Assembly: GCF_011602485.2 (NCBI RefSeq) | Contig: NZ_CP050022.2 | Coordinates: 7,708,001-7,772,000, forward strand | Direction of reading: 5' to 3' | DNA length: 64,000 bases | Origin: Bradyrhizobium sp. 1(2017) | Lineage (GTDB): Bacteria; Pseudomonadota; Alphaproteobacteria; Rhizobiales; Xanthobacteraceae | Shown here: positions 37,505-45,807 of the stretch, in pieces | How the letters are laid out: each line of letters opens with the position of its first letter | Position numbering within the stretch: position 1 is the first letter of the stretch | Position numbers and translations under genes: made by a program | Notes under the pieces: model-generated | Database searches by the model: none | The model's input: the letters and a program-made list of their open reading frames with translations, nothing else | What the model was told of the DNA's origin: nothing

Positions 37505-37577
37505 CGTCATTCCGGCCTGTCCTGTGATTATGGGTCCCGGATCGGCGCTCCGCTTCGCTGCGCTTGTCCGGGACGAC
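37505..37577. repeat. Hybrid intergenic repeat
   Basis: The left end is CGTCATTCCGG (first family) but the right end is TGTCCGGGACGAC (second family), with an inner TATGGGTCCCGG that belongs to the second family. It looks like a recombined or degraded copy between the ABM gene and the PHB-type esterase. Confidence 0.65.
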
Positions 37578-37610
37578 AGCTGAGTTTGTGGCGCTACCGG
37601 GTGACGAAAG

Positions 37611-38780
37611 CTACTTCATCAGCCCCGCGGCGGTCAGTGCGCGTGTGATGATCTGGCCGAGATCGAAGCTGCGGGTGGCTTCGCCCTTGGCGTCAGCGGG
37701 CTGTTCGGCGGCCGCGGTGCGGATCGAGCGGGCGAGATGCGGCGCGGGCGTCAGCGCCGGCTTTGCGGGCTTTGCCTCCGACTTCTTCGTCGCGTCCGGA
37801 ATCCAGCCGGTGAGGCCGAAGAACTTTGCGATGTGGTAGGACGAGGAGATGCCGGCCTCGATCAGGAACGCGCCTTCCATGCCGTATCGCTGGTCGTTGT
37901 CGGCAAGTCCAAGCGGCGTGCCGTGCGCCATGTCGGTGATGGCGTAGGACTCGACCAGCGTCTCGCCGTCCTTGTTCCACCAGGCCTGACGCGGATAGCC
38001 GTCGACATTGGTCTCGGCCATCGGCACGTCAGGCAGATCGTGCAGATCGAGCCATTGCTTGACGATCTCGTTCGCATTGCCGGGATTGACGGTGCGATCG
38101 GCGCTGCCGTGCCACACCGAGATCCTCGGCCATGGCCCGCGATGGTCGGAGGCGTTCCGCACGAGATCGCCGAGATCGCGCGCGGGACGCGTCGGAGAAT
38201 GAAACATGCCGTCCAGCGCCTCGCGCAGATTCGAGGCGATGCCGTAAGGAAGCCCCGCGATGACCGCACCGGCAGCAAACACTTCCGGATAGGTCGCGAG
38301 CATCACCGACGTCATGCCGCCACCGGCCGAGAGGCCCGTGATGAAGATGCGCCTGGGATCGATGCGATGCGCCTCGACCATATGCGCAATCATCTCGCGG
38401 ATCGAACGCGCCTCGCCGGAGTCCCGCGCCGTGTCTTCCGGATTGAACCAGTTGAAGCAGGTGTTGCCGTTGTTGACGCGCTGCTGCTCGGGCATCAGCA
38501 GCGCGAAGCCGTAATGTCTTGCGAGTGTCGCCCACCCCGCGCCGAGATCGTAGCCGGCCGCGGTCTGACCGCAGCCATGCAGCACGACGACGAGCGCGCG
38601 CGGCCTCTGGAGCTGCGTGGGCACGAAGGCGAACATGCGCAAGGCGCCGGGATTGTCGCCGAAGCCGGTGACCTCCTGCAGCGGGCTGGATGAATCCGCA
38701 CTGCGGCCGAGCTCGGCAAAGCGCAGACCGTCCAGCTTGGGCAGACGTCTCAACAGATCGACATTTCGGGCTAACGACAC
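37611..38780 (-). CDS. PHB depolymerase family esterase
   Basis: A 389-residue alpha/beta-hydrolase of the extracellular-type PHB depolymerase/esterase family. It shows the oxyanion segment LVVVLHGCGQTAAGYD, the lipase box GLSAGGGMT (nucleophile serine), RISVWHGSADRTVNPGN with the catalytic Asp, and the His in DMAHGTPLG. Members include short-chain PHA depolymerases, feruloyl esterases and acetyl xylan esterases; I cannot choose among them. No signal peptide is seen. I prefer GTG 38780, preceded by CCAGGAAG, over TTG 38807. A C-terminal extension of about 60 residues after FFGLTGW is low in conservation. Confidence 0.87.
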   Translation of the reverse strand: MSLARNVDLLRRLPKLDGLRFAELGRSADSSSPLQEVTGFGDNPGALRMFAFVPTQLQRPRALVVVLHGCGQTAAGYDLGAGWATLARHYGFALLMPEQQRVNNGNTCFNWFNPEDTARDSGEARSIREMIAHMVEAHRIDPRRIFITGLSAGGGMTSVMLATYPEVFAAGAVIAGLPYGIASNLREALDGMFHSPTRPARDLGDLVRNASDHRGPWPRISVWHGSADRTVNPGNANEIVKQWLDLHDLPDVPMAETNVDGYPRQAWWNKDGETLVESYAITDMAHGTPLGLADNDQRYGMEGAFLIEAGISSSYHIAKFFGLTGWIPDATKKSEAKPAKPALTPAPHLARSIRTAAAEQPADAKGEATRSFDLGQIITRALTAAGLMK

Positions 38781-38921
38781 GGCAACTTCCTGGTGGGCGA
38801 CGTTCAACGTCCAGCCAAACCAGATAGTTGCTGCATTGCAAAATAAAAAGACCGTGCGCTGTCAATCCAGCGAAAATCGCTGGGATTTCCCGCGGAATCC
38901 GCGCGCATTAACCGCAATGCC

Positions 38922-40334
38922 TCAACTTGATGCAGAGGCGCGGCGCATCCATGCCAGAAATGCGGCGCAGATCATGATTAAGGCCACAAACAGCGCAAGC
39001 GAGACGAGAAATCCTGCGCGCGCTGATTGCACGGCTTCGACGGCGAAGAATACCGCGCCGATTGCGGCCACTCCGGCCGCATTCCCGATCTGGGCCGTCG
39101 TGCCATAAATGCCGGAAGCCGAGCCTGCGGCGGCGGGTTTCACGCTCGACAGCACTGCACCGGAGAGCGGCGCCATCACCAGGCCCTGACCGTAGCCGAA
39201 GACGACCATCGCGAGCGCGAGCGCCATCGGCGTCGGCGCGGCCAAATGGAAGACAACAAGTGCGAGTGCAGCAAGCCCTACGATCTGGAGCACGCAGCCC
39301 TCGATCAACACCTTGGTGCCGCGATGGCGGGCTCGCACGCCGCTGTGACGCGAGGCCACGACAAAAGCGAGCGCGAGCGGAATGAAGGCGAGGCCCGCCG
39401 TGAGCGGCGGGATCTCGAGGCCGCGCTGCATGTAGAGCGTCATCACCAGATAGAACGAGAGATTGGCGGCAAAGAAGAAGAATGCCGCGCCGAGACCGCG
39501 CAGGAAGGCGACGTCCGACAGCAGCGCGAGATCGACCAGCGGCATGCCGCCGGCGCGCGCGACCTTCCGCTCCAGCTTCAGGAACGCGGCGAGGATCGCA
39601 CCGCCCGTCGCCATCACCGCCCACAGCCACGGCGCCCATCCGACATCATGGCCGAACAGCAACGGGCCGATCAGGCACAAAAGGCCTGCGAACAGGACAA
39701 TGCTGCCCTTGATGTCGAGCTTCGTGCCTGATCGCCGCGGCACCGACGGCATGATGCGCCAGGCGGCAGCGGCGATCACGAGCCCGCAGGGCACGTTGAC
39801 GAAGAACACCGAACGCCAGCCGGTGCCGGCGAGATCGATCGTGACCAGCAGCCCACCGAGCAGGAAGCCGGCGGCGCCCGCAAGTCCGAGCACGATGCCG
39901 TAGATCGCGAAGGCGCGGCTGCGCTGACCGTCGGCGAACAGCAGGTGCAGCGTCGCCAGCACCTGCGGCACCATCAGCGCCGCGGTCGCGCCCTGTGCCA
40001 ATCGCGCGACGATCAGCTCCAGCCCGGATTGCGCGAGCCCGCACCACAGCGAGGTCGCGGTGAAGCCGAGCACGCCGGCCAGGAAGATGGTCTTGGTGCC
40101 GTGGATGTCGCCGAGCCGGCCGCCGGTGACGACCAGCGTGGCATAGGCGATCAGGTAGATCGCAATGATCGACTCGATCTGCGCCGGCGACGCCTTCAGC
40201 TCCACCGCGATGGTGGGAATGGCGACGTTGACCACGAAGGCATCGACGCCGAACATGAACTGGGCGGCCACGACGATGGCCAGCACCCACCAGCGGCGGG
40301 TGGAATCACGTTGTTGTGTGACGATCTGATGCAT
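38922..40334 (-). CDS. MFS transporter, DHA2 (14-helix) drug-exporter type
   Basis: A 470-residue proton-driven exporter. The N-terminus contains AQFMFGVDAFVVNVAIPTI, the motif-C like D-x-x-V-V-N-V-A-L/I-P of the DHA2 group. GGRLGDIHGTK is the loop 2-3 motif A. About 14 helices can be counted. Such transporters export quaternary amines, dyes or antibiotics. It is divergent from the LLM monooxygenase gene with 192 bases between, so the two may be co-regulated. Confidence 0.9.
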   Translation of the reverse strand: MHQIVTQQRDSTRRWWVLAIVVAAQFMFGVDAFVVNVAIPTIAVELKASPAQIESIIAIYLIAYATLVVTGGRLGDIHGTKTIFLAGVLGFTATSLWCGLAQSGLELIVARLAQGATAALMVPQVLATLHLLFADGQRSRAFAIYGIVLGLAGAAGFLLGGLLVTIDLAGTGWRSVFFVNVPCGLVIAAAAWRIMPSVPRRSGTKLDIKGSIVLFAGLLCLIGPLLFGHDVGWAPWLWAVMATGGAILAAFLKLERKVARAGGMPLVDLALLSDVAFLRGLGAAFFFFAANLSFYLVMTLYMQRGLEIPPLTAGLAFIPLALAFVVASRHSGVRARHRGTKVLIEGCVLQIVGLAALALVVFHLAAPTPMALALAMVVFGYGQGLVMAPLSGAVLSSVKPAAAGSASGIYGTTAQIGNAAGVAAIGAVFFAVEAVQSARAGFLVSLALFVALIMICAAFLAWMRRASASS

Positions 40335-40526
40335 CGGCGCATGGCTCTGGAACTTCGTTGTTCTCAGGATTTCAGATCGCAGACGGTGCCGCGATTACCT
40401 CGCAGGTAGCGAAGCTTCACGCATGGCTGCATTCCGCCGCGCGGGACATCGCGCGATTGCGTTCGTGCCATCCGGCACGTAGCTTCACCGCCTCAACAAA
40501 CAGAAAATCAAGCCGGAGAGACCGCC

Positions 40527-41762
40527 ATGGCGCGCCTGAAGTTCGGAGCCTTCCTTGCCCCGCATCACCCGATCGGGGAGCACCCGATGCTCCAGTTCCG
40601 GCGCGATCTCGACCTGGTCGAGCAGCTCGATGCGCTCGGTTATGACGAGTTCTGGTGCGGCGAGCATCATTCCTCCGGCTGGGAGATGATCGCCTCGCCC
40701 GAGATGTTCCTGGCCGCGGCCGGCGAGCGCACCAAGCGGATCAAGCTCGGCACCGGCGTGGTGTCGCTGCCCTATCACCATCCCTTCAACGTCGCCCAGC
40801 GCATGGTGCAGCTCGACCACATGACCGGCGGCCGCGCCATCTTCGGCTCCGGCCCGGGCGCGCTGGCGTCGGACGCACACACGCTCGGCATCGATCCGAT
40901 GACGCAGCGCGACCGCCAGGACGAGGCGATCGGCGTGATCCGCCGCCTCTTCAATGGCGAGCGCGTCACCGCCAAGAGCGACTGGTTCACCATGAACGAC
41001 GCCGCGCTGCAGATCCTGCCCTTGCAGGAGGAAATGCCGTTCGTGGTGGCTTCGCAGATCTCGCCCTCCGGCATGACGCTGGCCGGAAAATACGGCATCG
41101 GCATCATCTCGCTGGGCTCGATGACGACGCAGGGGCTGATGTCGCTGCAGCAGCAATGGCAATTCGCCGAGGACGCCGCGAAGAAGCACGGCACCACGGT
41201 GAGCCGCGCCGATTGGCGCGTGCTCCTGACGTTTCACATTGCCGAGACCCGCGAGCAGGCGCGGCGCGAGGCCGGCGCCGGGCTGATGCGCTGGCACAAC
41301 GAATATAATGTCGGCACGCTGCAGCGACCGGGACTCACCGCGTTCTCCTCGCCTGACGAGGCCGTGGACAAGACCGCTTTCGTCGAGGGCGCGGCCTCCA
41401 CCATCGGCACGCCCGACGATCTCGTCAAAACCATCAAGAATGTGATGCAGGTGTCCGGCGGCGTCGGCGCCATCATTGGCTTCGTGCACGACTGGGCCAA
41501 TCCGGAGAACACCCGTCGCAGCTGGGACATGGTGGCGCGCTATGTCGTACCGGAGATCAACGGCTATATCGACGGCCTGCGCAGGTCGCAAAAGTTCGTG
41601 ATCGAGAACCGCGCGATCTTCGAGCGCGCGGGCCAGGCCGTGATGGCCAAGATCATGCAGAACGAGAAGGCCGCCGAGGCGCTGAAGGTGACCGGCCCCG
41701 GCCGCGTCGCCATTCCCGCCGTCAATGCGCCGGATCTGCAGAAGGAAGCGGCGAAGCGATAG
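40527..41762 (+). CDS. LLM-class flavin-dependent monooxygenase
   Basis: A 411-residue bacterial luciferase-like monooxygenase. The TIM-barrel pattern is visible: KFGAFLAPHHP at strand 1, GYDEFWCGEHHSSGWE with the flavin-phosphate region, IKLGTGVVSLPYHHPFNVAQR, and GRAIFGSGPGAL. The length and the YDEFWCGEHH stretch match the limonene monooxygenase-like group. It needs a separate flavin reductase, which is not adjacent. ATG 40527 has GGAGAG before it. A P450 and an SDR follow, so this looks like a small oxidation locus. Confidence 0.9.
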   Translation: MARLKFGAFLAPHHPIGEHPMLQFRRDLDLVEQLDALGYDEFWCGEHHSSGWEMIASPEMFLAAAGERTKRIKLGTGVVSLPYHHPFNVAQRMVQLDHMTGGRAIFGSGPGALASDAHTLGIDPMTQRDRQDEAIGVIRRLFNGERVTAKSDWFTMNDAALQILPLQEEMPFVVASQISPSGMTLAGKYGIGIISLGSMTTQGLMSLQQQWQFAEDAAKKHGTTVSRADWRVLLTFHIAETREQARREAGAGLMRWHNEYNVGTLQRPGLTAFSSPDEAVDKTAFVEGAASTIGTPDDLVKTIKNVMQVSGGVGAIIGFVHDWANPENTRRSWDMVARYVVPEINGYIDGLRRSQKFVIENRAIFERAGQAVMAKIMQNEKAAEALKVTGPGRVAIPAVNAPDLQKEAAKR

Positions 41763-41900
41763 GCCCCTCGGCATTACGCTTGTAACGACGTTCACAACAA
41801 AGGCATACCGGCCTGTGCTATGCTGTTCCCGGTCAGCTGGCGCGGGCCGCAGCCGATCTGTGCTCGCGCGCTGTTCGGTCGGTTAACCGGAGCAATCGTC

Positions 41901-43274
41901 ATGTCGATGCAGAATGTGGCCCCTGCGCTCGGCTTCACCCCGCCAAGGCGCAACGAGCTCACGCATATCCCCGGCGACGAGGGCTGGCCGATCATCGGCA
42001 AGACCTTTCAGGTGCTCGCCGACCCCAAGGGCCATATCGAGGCGAACGGCGCCAAATACGGCCTCGTCTATCGCACGCATTTTTTCGGCGAGACCAATGT
42101 CGTGCTGCTCGGGCCCGAGGCCAACGAGCTTGTGCTGTTCGACCAGCAGAAATTGTTTTCGTCGACGCATGGCTGGAACAAGGTCCTCGGCCTGTTGTTT
42201 CCGCGCGGCTTGATGCTGCTCGATTTCGACGAGCACCGCCTGCATCGCAAGGCGCTGTCGGTCGCGTTCAAGTCCGGTCCGATGAAGTCGTATCTGAGCG
42301 ATCTCGACCGCGGTATCGCGGCGCGGGTGGCTCAATGGAAGGCCAAGCCCGGCGAGATGCAACTCTACCCGGCGATGAAGCAGCTGACGCTCGATCTCGC
42401 CGCGGCCTCCTTCCTGGGCGCCGACATCGGCCCTGAGGTCGACGAGATCAATCGCGCCTTCGTCGACATGGTCGCCGCCGCCGTCGCGCCGGTCCGCCGG
42501 CCCCTGCCCGGCACCCAGATGGCGCGCGGGGTGAAGGGACGCAAGCGCATCGTCGCCTATTTTCGCGAGCAGATCCCGCTCCGGCGCGGCAATCACGGCG
42601 GCGACGATTTGTTCTCGCAGCTCTGCCGCGCCACCCATGAGGACGGCGCGCTGCTCTCCGAGCAGGACATCATCGACCATATGAGCTTCCTGATGATGGC
42701 GGCGCACGACACGCTGACCTCATCGCTGACCTCCTTCATCGGCGAACTCGCCGCCAATCCGGACTGGCAGGACAGGCTGCGCGCCGAGGTGCTCGCGCTC
42801 GGGCTCGCCCCCGGCGCACCAAGCAGCTTCGACGACCTCGAAAAGATGCCGCTGACGGAGATGGCGTTCAAGGAGGCGCTGCGGCTCAAGCCGCCGGTCC
42901 CATCGATGCCGCGCCGCGCGATGCGCGATTTCAGCTTCAAGGGCTTTACGATCCCCGCCGGCACCGCCGTGGGCGTCAATCCGCTCTACACCCATCACAT
43001 GAAGGACATCTGGCCGGAGCCGGATCGTTTCGACCCGCTGCGCTTCACCGAGGAAGCCCAGCGCAACCGCCACCGATTCGCCTTTGTGCCGTTCGGCGGC
43101 GGCGCGCATATGTGCCTCGGCCTGCACTTCGCCTACATGCAGGCGAAATGCTTCGCGCGGCATTTCCTGCAGAACATCGAGGTGTCGCTCGCGCCGGGCT
43201 ACAAGCCGGACTGGCAGATGTGGCCGATCCCGAAGCCGCGGGATGGGATGAAGGTGCGGGTGCGGGCGGCGTGA
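41901..43274 (+). CDS. Cytochrome P450
   Basis: A 457-residue soluble P450. The I-helix motif is MMAAHDTLTSS (A-A-H-D-T in place of AGxDT, with acid and Thr intact). The K-helix ExxR is KEALRLKPP. The heme loop is FVPFGGGAHMCLGLHFA with the Cys ligand at about residue 404. The N-terminus has no membrane anchor. The layout resembles the CYP51/CYP120/CYP26-like group of plant-type bacterial P450s. ATG 41901 has CCGGAG before it; the frame upstream to 41820 has no such site. No ferredoxin or reductase is beside it. Confidence 0.92.
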   Translation: MSMQNVAPALGFTPPRRNELTHIPGDEGWPIIGKTFQVLADPKGHIEANGAKYGLVYRTHFFGETNVVLLGPEANELVLFDQQKLFSSTHGWNKVLGLLFPRGLMLLDFDEHRLHRKALSVAFKSGPMKSYLSDLDRGIAARVAQWKAKPGEMQLYPAMKQLTLDLAAASFLGADIGPEVDEINRAFVDMVAAAVAPVRRPLPGTQMARGVKGRKRIVAYFREQIPLRRGNHGGDDLFSQLCRATHEDGALLSEQDIIDHMSFLMMAAHDTLTSSLTSFIGELAANPDWQDRLRAEVLALGLAPGAPSSFDDLEKMPLTEMAFKEALRLKPPVPSMPRRAMRDFSFKGFTIPAGTAVGVNPLYTHHMKDIWPEPDRFDPLRFTEEAQRNRHRFAFVPFGGGAHMCLGLHFAYMQAKCFARHFLQNIEVSLAPGYKPDWQMWPIPKPRDGMKVRVRAA

Positions 43275-43280
43275 GTTTTC

Positions 43281-43418
43281 TCGTGTCCCGGACGCGCTGC
43301 AACGCGTAGCGTTGCTGCACAGAGCCGGGACCCAGAATCTTGCGACTCGTTCAGCCTGGAGAGATGGGCCCCGGCTCTGCGGAGCCGCTCTTTGCGCCGC
43401 ACCGCGTCCGGGGCACGA
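43281..43418. repeat. Intergenic palindromic repeat, TCGTGTCCCGGACGCG family
   Basis: Outer arms TCGTGTCCCGGACGCG and CGCGTCCGGGGCACGA are reverse complements apart from one base; inner hairpin CTCTGCGGAGCCGCTC and AACGCGTAGCGTT. Located after the P450 gene in a convergent gap. Confidence 0.75.
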
Positions 43419-43424
43419 GGCCTC

Positions 43425-43503
43425 GGTGGGCAAAGGCGCATAGCGCCGTGCCCATCATCCTTCACGTAAGGAAAATTGGTGGGCACGCTTCGCTTTGCCC
43501 ACC
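43425..43503. repeat. Intergenic palindromic repeat, GGTGGGCAAAG family
   Basis: GGTGGGCAAAGGCG pairs with CGCTTTGCCCACC; inner GTGCCCATC pairs with GGTGGGCAC. It resembles the GTGGGTTA family in layout. It is placed directly after the previous repeat and just before the SDR stop. Confidence 0.75.
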
Positions 43504-43525
43504 CTACGGCATCTCGGCCTCGCCG

Positions 43526-44365
43526 CTACGCGCCCCCGTCGAACGCCTTGCGCAAGGCGCTGAGGCCCTGCTGCTGCTGGGTCCAGTTGCGGCCGCCGGT
43601 GACGGCGCCGTCGACGACGAAATCATGGCCGTTGACGAAGCTGGACTCGTCGCTTGCCAGGAACACCGCCGCGTAGGCAATGTCGTCGGGCAGGCCGGCC
43701 CGCGGGATCGGCTGCGCGGTCTTGTAGACGTCGCGCAACATCGCAGGCGTCTGCTCGGCTGCATCGGTGGAGAGCCCCAGCGCCTTGCCGAAGATTCCGG
43801 TCGCGATCGCGCCGGGCGAGATCGAGTTGACGCGCACGTTGGATTCACCGAGCTCCATCGCGACGCATTTGGTCAGATGGATCACCGCGGCCTTGGCCGC
43901 GCCGTAGACCAGCGAGGACGAATAGCCGGCAAGACGGCCGGCGATGCTGCCATTGTTGATGATGCTGCCCGAGCCCTGCTTCCTCATATAGGGCGCGGCG
44001 TGCTTCATCCCGAGCATGACGCTGCGTACCAGCGTCGCCATCGCGGCATCGAACCGTTCGGCCTCGAGGCCCTCGATGCCCCCGGTCTGCGCCGGGCCGC
44101 CGGCATTGTTGAACAGGCAATCGATCCGGCCGAACTTGTCGACCGCGAGCGCGATCAGCGCCTGCATCTGGGCTTCGACCGTGACGTCGGTCTGGCGGAA
44201 AACGCAGGCCGCCCCGAGCTGCTTCGCCAGTGCCTCGCCTTCCGGGACGCGCCGGCCCGCGATCACAATTTTGGCACCTTCGGCAACGAAGACTTCCGCC
44301 GTACGCAATCCGATCCCGCTCGTCGCGCCGGTGATGACCGCAACCTTGCCGTCCAGCCTTCCCAT
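43526..44365 (-). CDS. Short-chain dehydrogenase/reductase
   Basis: A 279-residue classical SDR. The NAD(P) motif TGATSGIG is at about 12-19, NNAG near 89, the catalytic Ser in NNGSIAG, Tyr and Lys in VYGAAKAAV. After the beta-2 strand it has AGRR, an arginine position compatible with NADP. ATG 44365 (MGRLDGK) has GGGAAC upstream. Convergent with the P450 gene. Substrate unknown; it could act on alcohol products of the neighbouring oxygenases. Confidence 0.92.
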   Translation of the reverse strand: MGRLDGKVAVITGATSGIGLRTAEVFVAEGAKIVIAGRRVPEGEALAKQLGAACVFRQTDVTVEAQMQALIALAVDKFGRIDCLFNNAGGPAQTGGIEGLEAERFDAAMATLVRSVMLGMKHAAPYMRKQGSGSIINNGSIAGRLAGYSSSLVYGAAKAAVIHLTKCVAMELGESNVRVNSISPGAIATGIFGKALGLSTDAAEQTPAMLRDVYKTAQPIPRAGLPDDIAYAAVFLASDESSFVNGHDFVVDGAVTGGRNWTQQQQGLSALRKAFDGGA

Positions 44366-44545
44366 GGAATGTTCCCGTTTTCGAATGATTTGATTTTCAG
44401 ATGGCGGACACTGACAGATGACGGCGCCGCGACGGTCACTATTCCCGCCGGCTCGCGGTAAGGCAAGCGTTGCTTGCGCTTTCGACATGCGTAACATTCA
44501 CGCCCATCGCTCGACTTTCGGACGGGCATCGCGACCGGGTTGGGC

Positions 44546-45511
44546 ATGGGGAAGCTGATCGACGAGTTCCGCAAAGGCTGGCAGGGTGCGGCGCCGCCAT
44601 CGCCCGGTCTGAGCATCGCCTTCGCGGTCGCTTGCCTGCTGGTTGCGACGCTGGCGCGCTGGGCCCTCGCGCATATGCGGCCCGACGTCTACTTCACCCC
44701 CTACTTCCCCGCCGTGTTCTTTGCCACGGCCTTCGGCGGCTTCCGCATCGGCGTCGCGACGGCGTTGTTCGGCGGCGTGCTCGGCGTCGTCGTGAATTTC
44801 GGCGATGCCTCCGCCGATCGAGCCCGGTTTGCCCTGCTGACGCTGTATTGGGTGGTCTGCGCGCTCACCATTTGGGGCGTCGAGCATTATCGCACGCTGC
44901 TGATCGAGCAGCGCCGGATTTCCAAACGCCTGATCGAGGAAGAAGAGTATCGCAAGCTGCTTGTCGACGAGCTCCAGCACCGGCTGAAGAACAAGCTGTC
45001 GACGGTGCACGCCGTGCTGCATCAGGTGCTGCACGACCAGCCGCAGGTCTGGGCGCGGATCGATCCGAGGCTACGGTCGCTGGCCACCACCGACGATCTG
45101 ATCTCGCGGATCGACAAGGGGGGCTGCGACATTCGCGATCTCCTGATCGCGGAGCTCGGGCCTTACGGTCACGTCCGCTTCACGCTCAATGGCGAGCGGC
45201 TGTTCCTGCCGCCGAAGCTCGCGGTGACGCTGTCGCTGATGTTTCACGAGCTCGCCACCAACGCGGGCAAGTATGGCGCGTTCTCCGCGCCGCGCGGATT
45301 GTTGCAGGTGTCCTGGACGATCACCGGCGACCGGCTCACCGTCACGTGGGACGAGACCGAGGGACCGAGCATCGGTGAGATATCGGCGCCCGGCTTCGGC
45401 ACCAAGTTGCTGAAGTCGGCGCTATCGGCCTTCGACGGCAAGACCGAAATCTCGTATCTGGCCACCGGCCTGCATTGCATCATGCAGTGTCGCATCCCCG
45501 CAAGCGGCTAG
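44546..45511 (+). CDS. HWE/HisKA_2-family sensor histidine kinase
   Basis: A 321-residue membrane kinase. The N-terminus has three or four membrane helices (about 25-125), with little periplasmic domain, followed by a short coiled coil. The HWE-type phosphoacceptor is DELQHRLKNKLSTVHAVLHQ and the ATPase is represented by MFHELATNAGKYGAFSAPRG, both typical of this group, which dominates alphaproteobacterial light, stress and general-stress signalling. There is no cognate regulator adjacent. Start: ATG 44546 is preferred over TTG 44540. Confidence 0.88.
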   Translation: MGKLIDEFRKGWQGAAPPSPGLSIAFAVACLLVATLARWALAHMRPDVYFTPYFPAVFFATAFGGFRIGVATALFGGVLGVVVNFGDASADRARFALLTLYWVVCALTIWGVEHYRTLLIEQRRISKRLIEEEEYRKLLVDELQHRLKNKLSTVHAVLHQVLHDQPQVWARIDPRLRSLATTDDLISRIDKGGCDIRDLLIAELGPYGHVRFTLNGERLFLPPKLAVTLSLMFHELATNAGKYGAFSAPRGLLQVSWTITGDRLTVTWDETEGPSIGEISAPGFGTKLLKSALSAFDGKTEISYLATGLHCIMQCRIPASG

Positions 45512-45578
45512 GTTGGGGAGAGGGTATCTCCGCAATCGCCTCCCCACGAGGAGAGAACCCTCACCCGGCGCGCGGCCA
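45512..45578. repeat. Intergenic repeat, GGGTGAGGG...GGAGATACCCTCTCCCC family (minus orientation)
   Basis: Read on the minus strand it gives CGCCGGGTGAGGGTTCTCTC, then ATTGCGGAGATACCCTCTCC. The same order of blocks is found in plus orientation at 50796-50862. The two are therefore homologous copies in opposite directions, 5 kb apart. Confidence 0.75.
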
Positions 45579-45807
45579 ATTGATTCAACACAAGTTCATT
45601 CTGCCAGACCAGAAACAAGCCAAAGAGAAACACGCGCTGTTTCGCTGAGCGCATTGACCCTCTGTTAATGACGATGATCGGCGCGCGTCGCATCGTCGCA
45701 AGTTTCTTCCAAAACACCCCCGTATTTCTCCGGAGCCCTTAACCAAACTTAAGAGGGAACTGCGCATGATTGCGTGCATTGCAAAGGCGCGCTGAACAGC
45801 AAGATTC

